The position numbers and the translations under genes are program-made. This document shows positions 34,197 through 43,253 of a stretch of 64,000 nt of DNA, piece after piece (position 1 is the stretch's first letter; the number at the start of each line of letters is the position of its first letter). Origin of the DNA: Paracoccaceae bacterium (GTDB lineage Bacteria; Pseudomonadota; Alphaproteobacteria; Rhodobacterales; Rhodobacteraceae); contig JAOHEK010000007.1 of the NCBI GenBank assembly GCA_028097405.1, positions 1-64,000 on the forward strand, read 5' to 3'. The notes below the pieces were generated by a model. It saw only the letters and a program-made list of their open reading frames with translations. It did no database searches and had not been told where the DNA came from.

Positions 34197-34427
34197 TTAG
34201 CGCATCCAACGCTCGGGGGCGTCCCACGCAGGACGGCTTGCTTCGCGCGCGGCGTCGGTCTTTGTCAGGCCCATATCGGCCAAACGGTGGTGATCCATGG
34301 CGTTAAGGGCACGCCGTTCACGCCAGATCGCATGAACTGTTAGCATGCGCCGAAAAACACCTTGAAACCAACGGCTTGAATTCGTTTGGGCGCAAAGGCC
34401 TAGGTGCTGGCTGGTCGGGCTGATCAT
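34197..34427 (-). CDS. DUF1127 domain protein
   Basis: A 76-residue, Arg-rich small protein. The DUF1127 core is in the C-terminal half: MLTVHAIWRERRALNAMDHH, then RLADMGLTKTDAAREA and a terminal RPAWDAPERWMR. Such proteins in alphaproteobacteria bind RNA or affect phosphate and stress responses through small-RNA circuits; here this is inference. The start is placed at the Met following GGAAAGGA; an upstream TTG/ATG frame is unlikely. It is divergent from the LysR-type regulator with a 122-base gap, so it could be that regulator's target. Confidence 0.8.
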   Translation of the reverse strand: MISPTSQHLGLCAQTNSSRWFQGVFRRMLTVHAIWRERRALNAMDHHRLADMGLTKTDAAREASRPAWDAPERWMR

Positions 34428-34549
34428 AATGTATCCTTTCCGGTTTCGTATGGTTGGTGTGGCTTGCATCAATTCTCTTGATGGATATGGCGGAATGTTA
34501 TAAATAAGAAAAACGAATATATTTGACGATCAACATCACAGGATTTGAT

Positions 34550-35422
34550 ATGCCAAGAAATCTCGATCTGACCGCGTTGCGCTCGTTTGTCGCTGTTGCT
34601 GACACCGGCGGCGTGACAAAAGCCGCCGCCATTTTGAATTTGACGCAATCGGCTGTGTCGATGCAGCTGAAACGGCTGGAAGAAAACCTAGATCAGAATC
34701 TGTTGGACCGGTCCGGGCGGGGGATCGCTTTGACGGGGGCGGGCGAACAATTGCTAAGCTATGGTCGCAGGCTGTTGGCGCTGAACGACGAAGTATATAG
34801 TCGCATGACCCACAGCGCCTACGTGGGCGATCTGACATTGGGCGTGCCCCATGACATCGTCTATCCAGCCATTCCATACGTTTTGAAGATGTTCGCAGCA
34901 GAACACCCTCGGATGCGGGTTCAGCTGATCTCAAGCAGCACAAAACGTCTGGTGTCGTTGTTCGAGGCTGGCAAATGCGATCTGATCCTGACCACCGAAC
35001 GCGAGGGACGTCCCGGTGGCGAAACACTGGTGGAAAAACCGTTGATCTGGTTTGGCGCGCCCGGTGGCAAGGCTTGGCAAGAGCGGCCTTTGCCTTTGGC
35101 CTCGGAGCCCATTTGCGCGTTTCGACGCCCCATGCAGATCGCCTTAGACGAGGCGGGTATCCCTTGGCAAATGGCGGTAGAATCGGATTCAAGCCGTACG
35201 ATCGAGGCAACGGTTTCGGGCGATATCGCCGTGAATGCACAACTTGCGGGCAGCACAATCCCGCAGTTGGAGCCGATCCCGCATGGCGGGGCTTTGCCGG
35301 ATTTAGGCACGTTTTGCATCAACATGTACGTCGGCGATGCACCGAAGGGGGATGTGCTGGGCCACTTGGCAGATCTGGTCCGGCGGTCCTATTCGGCACC
35401 GGCGCTGGCGCTTACGGCGTAA
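34550..35422 (+). CDS. LysR-type transcriptional regulator
   Basis: A 290-residue regulator with an N-terminal winged helix (NLDLTALRSFVAVADTGGVT, AAILNLTQSAVSMQLKRLEE) and a C-terminal effector-binding domain (VGDLTLGVPHDIVYPAIPYV). ATG at 34550 follows AGGATTTGAT; nine upstream codons in frame are not needed. It is divergent from DUF1127 and its 3' end overlaps the convergent oxidoreductase by 11 bases. The effector is unknown. Confidence 0.93.
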   Translation: MPRNLDLTALRSFVAVADTGGVTKAAAILNLTQSAVSMQLKRLEENLDQNLLDRSGRGIALTGAGEQLLSYGRRLLALNDEVYSRMTHSAYVGDLTLGVPHDIVYPAIPYVLKMFAAEHPRMRVQLISSSTKRLVSLFEAGKCDLILTTEREGRPGGETLVEKPLIWFGAPGGKAWQERPLPLASEPICAFRRPMQIALDEAGIPWQMAVESDSSRTIEATVSGDIAVNAQLAGSTIPQLEPIPHGGALPDLGTFCINMYVGDAPKGDVLGHLADLVRRSYSAPALALTA

Positions 35423-36386
35423 TGACCACTTTGCCGGTCACGTTTCGATCTCGAAGCATGTCCAACCCTTCAAGCGTGCGCTCTAAGGGCAAAACCTGAC
35501 TGATCTGCGGGCGAATACGACCTGCGGCGTGCCAGATGAACAGCTTTTCAAGGCTGGCGGTAAAAAGATCGGGGCGAAAGGACATGTAGCCGCTTAGGTT
35601 TAACCCGATGACCGAGATGTTCTTGACCAAAAGATGGTTGGGTTTCAACTGGGGCTGCTTGCCGCTTGCGAAGCCTATCAACAGATACCGGCCTTCAGGG
35701 GCCAGCGTGCGCATGGCCGCGTCGCCAAGCGCGCCGCCGACGGCGTCATAGATCACATCTGTGCGCCCCTTACTCAGGATCGCGTCTCGCAGATCCGGGG
35801 TCTGGCTGCTGTCAATCAGAACTGAGGCTCCAGCGGCTTTGGCAGCTGCCAGTTTTTCGGGCCCCCGCGCCACGGCCGTGACGTGCGCCCCAAGGGCCGC
35901 GCCGATTTCAACGGCCGTCAACCCAACGCCGCCGCCCGCGCCCAACACCACCAAGCGTTCACCAACCTGCAAACCCGCCCGATGAGATAGCGCCAGATGT
36001 GATGTGCCATAAGCAATTGGGAAGGTTGCGCCGTGAATTGCATCGAGAGTGGCGGGCCGCAATAAACATCGATCGGCAGAGATCACAATATTGTCAGACA
36101 GTCCGCCATGGCCACAGAATGCAACAATCGAGTCGCCAATACTAAAATTGGTAATACCTGAGCCGATTTCAACAATGTCCCCGGCAATCTCCATTCCCGG
36201 GATCATCGGATATGACGGCATGTCCTGATATTTCCCCCCTATCATCAAAAGGTCGGAAAAATTCAATGCGCAGGCCTTAACGCGAACTCTGACTTGGCCG
36301 TGACCGACGTCTTTTTGGGCAAGTGTTTGAAGGCAAGGATTATTTCCGCGCGTTAAAACAACTATAGCGTGTATTGGATTATGCAT
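35412..36386 (-). CDS. Zinc-independent MDR family NADPH:quinone oxidoreductase
   Basis: A 324-residue medium-chain reductase. Blocks are ACALNFSDLLMIGGKYQDMP, MIPGMEIAGDIVEIGSG and the nucleotide-binding VVLGAGGGVGLTAVEIGAAL. It lacks the structural-zinc cysteines of alcohol dehydrogenases, so it is placed with quinone or enoyl reductases (QorA type); the substrate is not predictable. The gene is monocistronic. Its upstream region is AT-rich. Confidence 0.9.
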   Translation of the reverse strand: MHNPIHAIVVLTRGNNPCLQTLAQKDVGHGQVRVRVKACALNFSDLLMIGGKYQDMPSYPMIPGMEIAGDIVEIGSGITNFSIGDSIVAFCGHGGLSDNIVISADRCLLRPATLDAIHGATFPIAYGTSHLALSHRAGLQVGERLVVLGAGGGVGLTAVEIGAALGAHVTAVARGPEKLAAAKAAGASVLIDSSQTPDLRDAILSKGRTDVIYDAVGGALGDAAMRTLAPEGRYLLIGFASGKQPQLKPNHLLVKNISVIGLNLSGYMSFRPDLFTASLEKLFIWHAAGRIRPQISQVLPLERTLEGLDMLRDRNVTGKVVITP

Positions 36387-36633
36387 ATTTACATAAAATC
36401 CCTTCTATTTTGTCAATCGAGCACGGCCCATGGCGAGAAAGCTACTGTTGCGAAACACGTTATGAGGGAATAGGATGGATCTGGTAAAGATCATTATGGC
36501 GAGATGTGGTGAAGTTAACGTTCATGAAATATTTCTGCGATGCAAGTAAGCTATGCCTGCCCAAAAGGACAGCTTTTAAGTTGTCTCGGATTGGGGCATA
36601 TGCACTAGAGGTTGAATAATTGGGAGCAGAAAG
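36387..36633. other. AT-rich intergenic region
   Basis: Divergent promoter area of the oxidoreductase (minus) and the XRE regulator (plus). Its AT content is clearly higher than that of the neighbouring genes. No RNA gene or strong palindrome was recognised. Confidence 0.4.
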
Positions 36634-37011
36634 ATGAAGCACCCTGTAGACGTACACGTCGGAAAACGGGTTCGGCACCGTCGTTGGATGGTTGGAATGA
36701 CTCAACAACAACTCGCCGAAAAGGTTGGAATTAAATTTCAGCAAATTCAAAAGTATGAAACCGGAATGAATCGTGTATCTGCATCTCGTCTTTGGGATAT
36801 TGCAGCCGCACTCTCGGTTCCGGTCAGTTTTTTCTTCGAGGGTTTGTCAGAGGACAGTCAAGCTGACATAACTATTGAAGCCACGGATGTTCCGCTGGAC
36901 ATCTTGAAAGACAAAGAAGCACTTGAACTTGTACGGTCCTACTATGCAATTCCTGAAACACAGCGCCGGCGGTTGTTTGAACTGGCCCGTGTTCTAAGCG
37001 ACGTCGCATAA
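36634..37011 (+). CDS. XRE-family helix-turn-helix regulator
   Basis: A 125-residue protein with an N-terminal HTH (VGKRVRHRRWMVGMTQQQLA, VGIKFQQIQKYETGMNRVSA, LWDIAAALSVPVSFFFEG). A helical C-terminal part, ALELVRSYYAIPETQRRRLF, probably dimerises. This form is widely conserved in alphaproteobacteria and is not part of a toxin-antitoxin pair here, because the next gene (hisN) is unrelated. Targets are unknown. Codon use is slightly AT-rich. Confidence 0.92.
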   Translation: MKHPVDVHVGKRVRHRRWMVGMTQQQLAEKVGIKFQQIQKYETGMNRVSASRLWDIAAALSVPVSFFFEGLSEDSQADITIEATDVPLDILKDKEALELVRSYYAIPETQRRRLFELARVLSDVA

Positions 37012-37074
37012 GTGCCGACTTGACGTCATTCCACCCGCTGCCTAGGCCAAACATCAGGCCAAGGGAGAGGGTGG

Positions 37075-37866
37075 ATGTCAGATTCTGATATGGACTATGC
37101 AATGCTTTGGCCGGTGGCCGAACGGATGGCGGATGCAGCGCGTGATGTCACGTTGCGCTATTTCCGCACGGAAAACCTAAAAGCAGACAGCAAGCGGGTC
37201 GATTTCGATCCTGTCACCATTGCCGACCGCGAGGCTGAGCGTGCGATGCGCGATATTTTGGCTGATCTTAGACCCGATGACGCGATCCTAGGCGAAGAGT
37301 TTGAGGCTCAGGACGGAACCACCGGGCTGACTTGGGTCCTTGATCCGATTGATGGGACGCGCGGGTTTATCTCGGGTACCCCGACATGGGGCGTGTTGAT
37401 TGCCGTTGGTGATGATGATGGACCAAAGCTTGGGGTGATCGATCAACCTTATGTTGGTGAGCGGTTTATGGGCGGCGGCGGGCGGTCTGCGATGACCAGC
37501 CCGCTTGGCAATAAGCCACTTGGAGTTCGCACGGGGCGCGATTTGGCCGAAGCGACGCTGTTCACAACCTTTCCCGAAATTGGCTCGACAGACGAGCGCG
37601 CGGCGTTCGAACGGGTCGCGACCGAGGTGCAACTGACGCGGTATGGTGCGGATTGTTATGCCTACGCACTTTTGGCCGCCGGACAGATCGATCTGGTGAT
37701 CGAGGCGGGCTTAAACGCCTATGACATTCAAGCGCCGATTGCGGTGATCGAGGCGGCGGGCGGCATTGTGACCGACTGGAGGGGCGGGCCTGCGCACAGT
37801 GGCGGTCGCGCGATTGCTGCCGCGACGCCTGAATTGCACGCAAGCGCGATGGCTCTGCTGGCATGA
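37075..37866 (+). CDS. hisN: Histidinol-phosphatase, inositol monophosphatase type
   Basis: A 263-residue magnesium-dependent phosphatase. The metal motifs are GEEFEAQ, VLDPIDGTRGFISGTPTW and DIQAPIAVIEAAGG. The GTRGF form and the length fit the HisN subgroup that removes phosphate from histidinol phosphate in histidine synthesis; another sugar or nucleotide phosphatase role is possible. The start has AGGGAGAGGGTGG upstream. It overlaps the 8-oxoguanine deaminase by 4 bases, so the two are translationally coupled. Confidence 0.9.
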   Translation: MSDSDMDYAMLWPVAERMADAARDVTLRYFRTENLKADSKRVDFDPVTIADREAERAMRDILADLRPDDAILGEEFEAQDGTTGLTWVLDPIDGTRGFISGTPTWGVLIAVGDDDGPKLGVIDQPYVGERFMGGGGRSAMTSPLGNKPLGVRTGRDLAEATLFTTFPEIGSTDERAAFERVATEVQLTRYGADCYAYALLAAGQIDLVIEAGLNAYDIQAPIAVIEAAGGIVTDWRGGPAHSGGRAIAAATPELHASAMALLA

Positions 37867-39194
37867 CGCGGCATCTGTTGCGAAACGCCGACCATGTGTT
37901 GACGATGTCGGGGCCGGATTTGAAAGGCGCTGATATCCTGATCGAAGGCGGTGTCATCCACGAGGTGGGCGTGGGTCTTTCGGGGGACGGGGCCGAGGTG
38001 ACCGAACTTCAGGGCAGGGTGGTGACACCCGGTTTGGTGAACACGCACCATCATCTGTTCCAAACCCTGACGCGCGCCGTGCCGGGCGGGCAGGATGCTT
38101 TGCTGTTTGGCTGGCTCAAAACGCTTTATCCGATCTGGGCACGGTTTGGCCCGGATGAGACGCGTTTGTCGACCGAATTGGGGCTGGCTGAATTGGCGCT
38201 TTCGGGCTGTACGACAAGTTCGGATCATTTGTACCTGTTCCCGAACGGTGCACGTCTGGACGACACGATTGAGGCGGCCACCAACGTCGGGCTGCGCTTT
38301 CACCCCACCCGTGGGTCTATGTCTATCGGTGAAACAAAGGGCGGGCTGCCGCCCGACGCTTTGGTTGAAGAAGAGCCGGCAATTCTGGAAGATTGTCTGC
38401 GGGTGATCGACGCGTTTCATGATCCAAGTCCCGGTTCCATGTTGCGGGTTGGTGTCGCGCCGTGTTCGCCGTTTTCCGTCAGTCGCGAGTTGATGCGCGA
38501 TGCGGCTATTCTGGCGCGCGACAAGGGCGTTCAGTTGCACACCCATCTGGCTGAGAACGACGAAGATGTCGCGTATTCGCTGGAAACCTTCGGCTGTCGC
38601 CCCGGTCAATATGCCGAAGACTTGGGCTGGACGGGGGACGATGTTTGGCACGCCCATTGTGTGAAGCTGGACGCGCGCGAGATTAATTTGTTTGCGTCAA
38701 GTGGTACGGGCGTTGCCCATTGTCCTTGTTCGAACTGCCGGCTTGGATCGGGAATTGCGCCTTTACGGGCGATGCTGGATGCGGGTGTTCCCGTTGGATT
38801 TGGTGTCGATGGATCGGCGTCGAACGATCAAGCCTCGCTGATAGGGGAAGCGCGGCAGGCGATGTTGCTGCAACGGGTGAGCCTTGGGGCGGATGCTATG
38901 TCGGCGCGCGCAGCGCTTGAGGTGGCGACTTTGGGCGGTGCGCGGGTTCTTGGGCGCGATGACATCGGTCAAATCGCACCGGGCATGCGCGCTGATCTGG
39001 CGGTCTGGGATGTGCGCGGGATCGAAAGCGCGGGCAGTTGGGACCCGGCTTCCATTCTGCTGGCGGGTCCGCGCGTCGTGGATCAGTTGTATGTTGAAGG
39101 TCGTGCCGTTGTGAAAGACGGTCAGATCACGACTTTGGACCTGCCGATGAAGCTGGAAGCGGCAAAGCGCACCGTCGCCAAACTGGCGGGTTAA
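37863..39194 (+). CDS. 8-oxoguanine deaminase (amidohydrolase)
   Basis: A 443-residue TIM-barrel metal-dependent deaminase. Metal and active-site motifs are NTHHHLFQTLTRAVPG, HTHLAENDEDVAY, VWHAHCVKL and FGVDGSASNDQASL. The combination resembles the Pseudomonas 8-oxoguanine deaminase subgroup, which turns 8-oxoguanine to uric acid; guanine or hydroxyatrazine-like substrates are alternatives. Coupling to hisN and the nearby guanine deaminase suggests purine-base salvage or damage clean-up. Its last 4 bases overlap the end of the opposite-strand LysE gene. Confidence 0.85.
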   Translation: MTRHLLRNADHVLTMSGPDLKGADILIEGGVIHEVGVGLSGDGAEVTELQGRVVTPGLVNTHHHLFQTLTRAVPGGQDALLFGWLKTLYPIWARFGPDETRLSTELGLAELALSGCTTSSDHLYLFPNGARLDDTIEAATNVGLRFHPTRGSMSIGETKGGLPPDALVEEEPAILEDCLRVIDAFHDPSPGSMLRVGVAPCSPFSVSRELMRDAAILARDKGVQLHTHLAENDEDVAYSLETFGCRPGQYAEDLGWTGDDVWHAHCVKLDAREINLFASSGTGVAHCPCSNCRLGSGIAPLRAMLDAGVPVGFGVDGSASNDQASLIGEARQAMLLQRVSLGADAMSARAALEVATLGGARVLGRDDIGQIAPGMRADLAVWDVRGIESAGSWDPASILLAGPRVVDQLYVEGRAVVKDGQITTLDLPMKLEAAKRTVAKLAG

Positions 39195-39784
39195 GTCATA
39201 CTTCCAAGGCTTGCCATGGCAACGACGACCAGCATCGCCAAAGCCATGCCCACATTGATGGTGCGTTGTACTTTTGGCGCAAGGTTCATCCGTTGCAATG
39301 TGACGCCGACCCAAAGCCAGATGATGTGGATGCTGATCCATAGGACGTTCAGGATGATCAGCTTTGCTGTCATTTCCAAGGCCGGGTGATCGGCCCAGAA
39401 AACGAAGCCCGAAAATAGCGTTGTATTCACCACATAGGCTTTGGGATTGACCGCTTGCAGCAATAGGCCTCCGCGAATGCCGGGTGGTTCGGGGCGTTCG
39501 ATGAAGGCGATTTTTGCGCCTGCAAATGCGATCCGAAACGCCAGCCACAAAAGGTACCCCGCCGAGATCAAGGTAAGTGCTACGCGTATGCCGGGCTCGG
39601 CCAGCATCAGGGCAGCAAGGCCGGTGATCACGCCGAGGGCCACAACGTTGGTGCCGATGAACAACCCGATCAGATAGCGCACCCCGTGGCGATACCCAAA
39701 GGCCGCGCCCACACCCGCCAATGACAAAACACCGGGACCGGGGGTCGACAGCAAAAGGCAAACGGCAAGTATAAAGCTCCACAT
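39191..39784 (-). CDS. LysE family translocator
   Basis: A 197-residue membrane protein with about six helices. Typical blocks are LLLSTPGPGVLSLAGVGAAF near the start, YLIGLFIGTNVVALGVITGL, and a conserved GGLLLQAVNPKAYVVNTTLF. The family exports amino acids or related metabolites. It follows the guanine deaminase start-to-stop on the same strand with a 5-base gap, so the two probably form an operon and the substrate might be a purine product. That is inference. Confidence 0.9.
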   Translation of the reverse strand: MWSFILAVCLLLSTPGPGVLSLAGVGAAFGYRHGVRYLIGLFIGTNVVALGVITGLAALMLAEPGIRVALTLISAGYLLWLAFRIAFAGAKIAFIERPEPPGIRGGLLLQAVNPKAYVVNTTLFSGFVFWADHPALEMTAKLIILNVLWISIHIIWLWVGVTLQRMNLAPKVQRTINVGMALAMLVVVAMASLGSMT

Positions 39785-39789
39785 ATTGG

Positions 39790-41079
39790 TTACCCCTGAG
39801 GCGCGATGCGTTGGCCCATGATACGCACCTCGGCGATAGCGCGGTCATCGCCCATCATGATGGTTGGAAAAATCGCTTCCCAGATATCATTGGCCTGCGC
39901 TGCGCGTTGCGCAATGGCGGGGGTCGAGGCGAGGTTTAGCACGATCAGGTCGGCCTCATACTCCGGCGCAAGTCGTCCGATCTTGTCGTCCAAACGCAGG
40001 GCTTGAGCGGAACCGATTGTGGCCAGCCATAAAAGCTCGGCCGCTGATAAGGCGCGACCGCGCAATTGGGCCACCTCGTAAGCCGACGCCATGGTGCGCA
40101 GCATGGAAAACGATGAACCGCCACCTGTGTCCGTTGCCAATCCGACAGGCATTGGTGCCGATAAACCGCGATCCATGTCGAACAGGCCCGAGCCGATGAA
40201 GGCGTTCGAGGTTGGGCAGTGAACCAAGGCCCCGCCGACTTCGCCCATGCGCGACCACTCACGATCTGTCAGATGAATCGCGTGACCATAAAGCCCGCCG
40301 ACCCCCAACAAGCCTGCTGCCTCGTAGGTATCCAAGTAATCGCGCGCTTCGGGGAATAGTTCAGCGACCCACACGACTTCATCGGTCTGTTCGGCCAGAT
40401 GGGTTTGCATAGGGCAGGTGGGGTTCTCGGTCCAAAGCGTGCCCAAGGCCGACAGTTGGTCGCGGGTTGAGGTCGGCGAAAACCGGGGCGTGATGGCGTA
40501 TGATAGCCGGTCATGGCCATGCCAACGTTCTAACAAAGCGCGGCTGTCGTCATAGGCTGATTGAGGCGTGTCCATCAGCCCATCCGGCGCATTTCGGTCC
40601 ATGCAGGTTTTGCCTGCAACAGCCCGCAAGCCGCGAGCGGAGGCTTCCTCAAAGAATGCATCGACGCTGGCGGCATGCACCGTGCCGTAACTTGCCACCG
40701 TGGTCGTGCCATGGGCGAGGGACAAATCAAAGAAACGGCAGGCGATTTGGGCGGCATAGGCGGGGTCAGCGAATTTCATTTCTTCGGGGAAAGTATAGGT
40801 GTTCAGCCAGTCAATCAGCCGCTTGCCCCAACTGGCGATGATCGCGGTCTGCGGGTAGTGCACATGGGCGTCAATGAAACCGGGCAGGATCACGCCATCG
40901 CCGACATCGGTTACGGGAACATCTGGATGCGCGGCCTTCAATGTTTCGCCATGACCCACGGCTTCGATCACGCCATCACGGATCAAAACGCCGCCACGAC
41001 TGTCGTGTTCGGCGCGCGCTGGCAGCTTGGGTGCGAAAACCAGCGTCTGACCAATCAAAAGCTCTGTATTTTTTCCCAT
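39790..41079 (-). CDS. guaD: Guanine deaminase
   Basis: A 429-residue amidohydrolase converting guanine to xanthine and ammonia. Zinc motifs are PGFIDAHVHYPQTAIIASWG, QTHLAEQTDEV, LYGHAIHLTDREW and GLATDTGGGSSFSML, which match GuaD. ATG at 41079 was used, with AGGTGG just upstream; an extension of 12 codons to 41115 looks unneeded. The gene is divergent from mgtE and next to LysE. Confidence 0.92.
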   Translation of the reverse strand: MGKNTELLIGQTLVFAPKLPARAEHDSRGGVLIRDGVIEAVGHGETLKAAHPDVPVTDVGDGVILPGFIDAHVHYPQTAIIASWGKRLIDWLNTYTFPEEMKFADPAYAAQIACRFFDLSLAHGTTTVASYGTVHAASVDAFFEEASARGLRAVAGKTCMDRNAPDGLMDTPQSAYDDSRALLERWHGHDRLSYAITPRFSPTSTRDQLSALGTLWTENPTCPMQTHLAEQTDEVVWVAELFPEARDYLDTYEAAGLLGVGGLYGHAIHLTDREWSRMGEVGGALVHCPTSNAFIGSGLFDMDRGLSAPMPVGLATDTGGGSSFSMLRTMASAYEVAQLRGRALSAAELLWLATIGSAQALRLDDKIGRLAPEYEADLIVLNLASTPAIAQRAAQANDIWEAIFPTIMMGDDRAIAEVRIMGQRIAPQG

Positions 41080-41163
41080 TTTGCCACCTAATCGCCAGAG
41101 CTTTCGGTTGTCCATCCCGAACGAATGACTAAGGTGCGCGCGTGAGCATGCTGCGCTTCATCG

Positions 41164-41234
41164 GAAACTAAAGAACGCTGCCTTTCCCTTTGGTCAAACG
41201 CGTTTTTTGTTCCGCATTCGAAACTAAGGAACGC
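41164..41234 (+). repeat. Two 15-base direct repeats in the mgtE leader
   Basis: GAAACTAAAGAACGC at 41164-41178 and GAAACTAAGGAACGC at 41220-41234, 14 of 15 identical and 56 bases apart. They lie in the 185-base region between guaD and mgtE. Spacing of about five helical turns would suit paired protein-binding sites. Confidence 0.55.
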
Positions 41235-41264
41235 AACACGCTCTAAGCGACAGGAGCCGGTCCC

Positions 41265-42653
41265 ATGAGCAATCATACCCCATCGATTGAAGCCGACGAC
41301 GGCCACGAAGACGACTACGGGTTGGACAAAAGTCTTTCGTCGCAAGTGCTTTTGGCGCTGGCGACCGAAGACCGCGATCGTCTGGTCGAGCTGTTCGAGC
41401 CGCTTCACCCCGCGGACATCGCGGACCTTCTTGAACAGCTTGGCGATGCCCAGCGTAAAGAGCTGATCGAGCTTTCGGGGCCTTTGATCGACGGCGAAGT
41501 GCTGTCTGAGATCGATGAAGATATCCGCGAAAGCGTCATCGACATCATGCCCGACGCGCAAATAGCCGATGCCGTACGCAAGCTGGAATCTGACGATGTC
41601 GTCGACATTCTGGAAGACCTCGACAAGTCGCAACAAGCCACGATCCTAGACGCTTTGGACAGTACGGATCGTTTGGCGGTCGAACAGGCGCTAGCCTACC
41701 CGGAGTTTTCAGCCGGTCGATTGATGCAGCGCGAAGTTATTTCGATGCCCGAGCACTGGACGGTGGGCGATGCAATTCAGAATCTGCGCGAACAAGTCGA
41801 ACTGCCCGAGCAATTCTACCACGTCATTTTGGTCGATCCGCGCCACCATCCCATTGGTTATGTGACTTTGGGCCGCCTTATGTCGTCGGCGCCGGATACG
41901 TCCTTGAACACATTGACCGAACCTAGTTTTCGGAGTTTCCGTGTCGATGAAGACGAAGGTAATGTCGCTTATGCGTTCAATCAATATCACCTGATTTCGG
42001 CCCCTGTTGTGGATTCCGAAGGTCGGCTTTCTGGCGTGATAACGATCGATGACGCGATGGTTGTTCTGGACGAAGAGCACGAAGAAGATGTTTTGCGTTT
42101 GGCGGGCGTTGGTGGCGAACGATTGTCGAACTCGACCTTCCGGATTGTGAAACGCCGGTTTCCTTGGCTGGGCGTGAACCTTTTTACCTCTATTCTGGCG
42201 TCGCTTGTGATTGCTCAGTTTGAAGACGTGTTGACGGCCGTGGTCGCATTGGCCGTATTGATGCCGATTGTGGCCTCAATGGGGGGTAATGCGGCGACGC
42301 AATCCATGACCGTGGCGGTGCGCGCGTTGGCGACACGGGATTTAACCAGTTCGAACGTTTTGCGCGTCATTCGCCGTGAAAGCGTCGCAGGTTTGCTGAA
42401 CGGAGTGCTCTTTGCCCTTGTCATGGGCATCGTGTGTTACTTTTGGTTTGGCTCGGCTTTGCTCGGTGTGGTGATCGGCGTGGCGATGATTATCAACCTG
42501 CTGGTTGCGGGTTTTGCTGGGGTGCTGGTGCCTATCGCTTTGGACAAGATGGGCATTGATCCGGCGCTGGCGTCGGGCGCTTTTGTGACGACGGTAACGG
42601 ATGTGGTTGGGTTTTTCGCCTTCCTGGGCCTTGCGTCCGTGGTGCTGCTATGA
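41265..42653 (+). CDS. mgtE: Magnesium transporter MgtE
   Basis: A 462-residue channel. The N-terminal helical magnesium-sensing domain covers about 25-135 (LFEPLHPADIADLLEQLGDA). A CBS pair covers about 140-260 (MQREVISMPEHWTVGDAIQN, HLISAPVVDSEGRLSGVITI). The C-terminal part has five helices and the signature PIVASMGGNAATQSMTVAVR. Length and order are standard. It overlaps the 5-formyltetrahydrofolate cyclo-ligase gene by 4 bases. Direct repeats lie upstream; no magnesium riboswitch was recognised. Confidence 0.96.
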   Translation: MSNHTPSIEADDGHEDDYGLDKSLSSQVLLALATEDRDRLVELFEPLHPADIADLLEQLGDAQRKELIELSGPLIDGEVLSEIDEDIRESVIDIMPDAQIADAVRKLESDDVVDILEDLDKSQQATILDALDSTDRLAVEQALAYPEFSAGRLMQREVISMPEHWTVGDAIQNLREQVELPEQFYHVILVDPRHHPIGYVTLGRLMSSAPDTSLNTLTEPSFRSFRVDEDEGNVAYAFNQYHLISAPVVDSEGRLSGVITIDDAMVVLDEEHEEDVLRLAGVGGERLSNSTFRIVKRRFPWLGVNLFTSILASLVIAQFEDVLTAVVALAVLMPIVASMGGNAATQSMTVAVRALATRDLTSSNVLRVIRRESVAGLLNGVLFALVMGIVCYFWFGSALLGVVIGVAMIINLLVAGFAGVLVPIALDKMGIDPALASGAFVTTVTDVVGFFAFLGLASVVLL

Positions 42654-43195
42654 CCGATAAAAAGGCGCTGCGCACCGAAATGGCCGCGCGCCGGGCGGCG
42701 GTACATGGCAAGGTGGATGCTAGCCCCGCGCTTAAGAACCTGACCCGTGTCCTTGGGAGGGCGGATCATCCAATCTCGTTCTACTGGCCGATCCGCACGG
42801 AAATCGACCCGCGCCCGGTGCTAAAGGATTTCGCCACGAAAGGCCCAGTTTGTCTGCCTGTCACCACGGGCTACGCGCCACTTTTGTTCTGCCAGTGGAC
42901 ACCAGATGCTGCGATGGAAACCGACGGTTTCGGTGTTTCAGTTCCTGTCGCGACGCCCGAGATGTTGCCGCGCACCCTTGTCATCCCGTTGCTTTCCTTT
43001 GATCCCTTGGGTCAACGGCTGGGCTATGGGGCAGGGCACTATGATCGGACGTTGGAAAGGCTGCGCGCGTTGCATCCTGTCCGCGCTATCGGGTTTGCCT
43101 ATGCGGCTCAGCAATGCGCGCGCGTTCCGACGGAACCAACAGACCAGCCGCTTGATATGATTGTGACGGAAGCTGGCATCATTTCTGGCGCTTAG
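42650..43195 (+). CDS. 5-formyltetrahydrofolate cyclo-ligase
   Basis: A 181-residue enzyme that turns 5-formyl-THF to 5,10-methenyl-THF with ATP. The signature GQRLGYGAGHYDRTLERLRA lies at about 124-143, and the N-terminal basic DKKALRTEMAARRAAV region is typical. The start ATG overlaps the mgtE stop. In many bacteria the gene neighbours 6S RNA, but there is no room for one here. Confidence 0.93.
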   Translation: MTDKKALRTEMAARRAAVHGKVDASPALKNLTRVLGRADHPISFYWPIRTEIDPRPVLKDFATKGPVCLPVTTGYAPLLFCQWTPDAAMETDGFGVSVPVATPEMLPRTLVIPLLSFDPLGQRLGYGAGHYDRTLERLRALHPVRAIGFAYAAQQCARVPTEPTDQPLDMIVTEAGIISGA

Positions 43196-43253
43196 ACCTT
43201 ACAGATCACAACACGCGCTTGCCTTGCCCGGCCCGCGGGACTAGGCCAGAGAA

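Noticed and set aside
36634-37074. XRE regulator as antitoxin of a toxin-antitoxin pair
   Set aside because: No small toxin-like gene is adjacent; the next gene is a complete hisN, and this XRE type is known as a lone regulator.
41088-41636. 182-codon minus-strand frame at the start of mgtE
   Set aside because: Antisense to the N-terminal domain of MgtE; it would also cover the mgtE leader and has no family features.
42650-43253. 6S RNA near the 5-formyltetrahydrofolate cyclo-ligase gene
   Set aside because: That gene overlaps mgtE and only 58 bases follow it, so there is no space for a 6S RNA.
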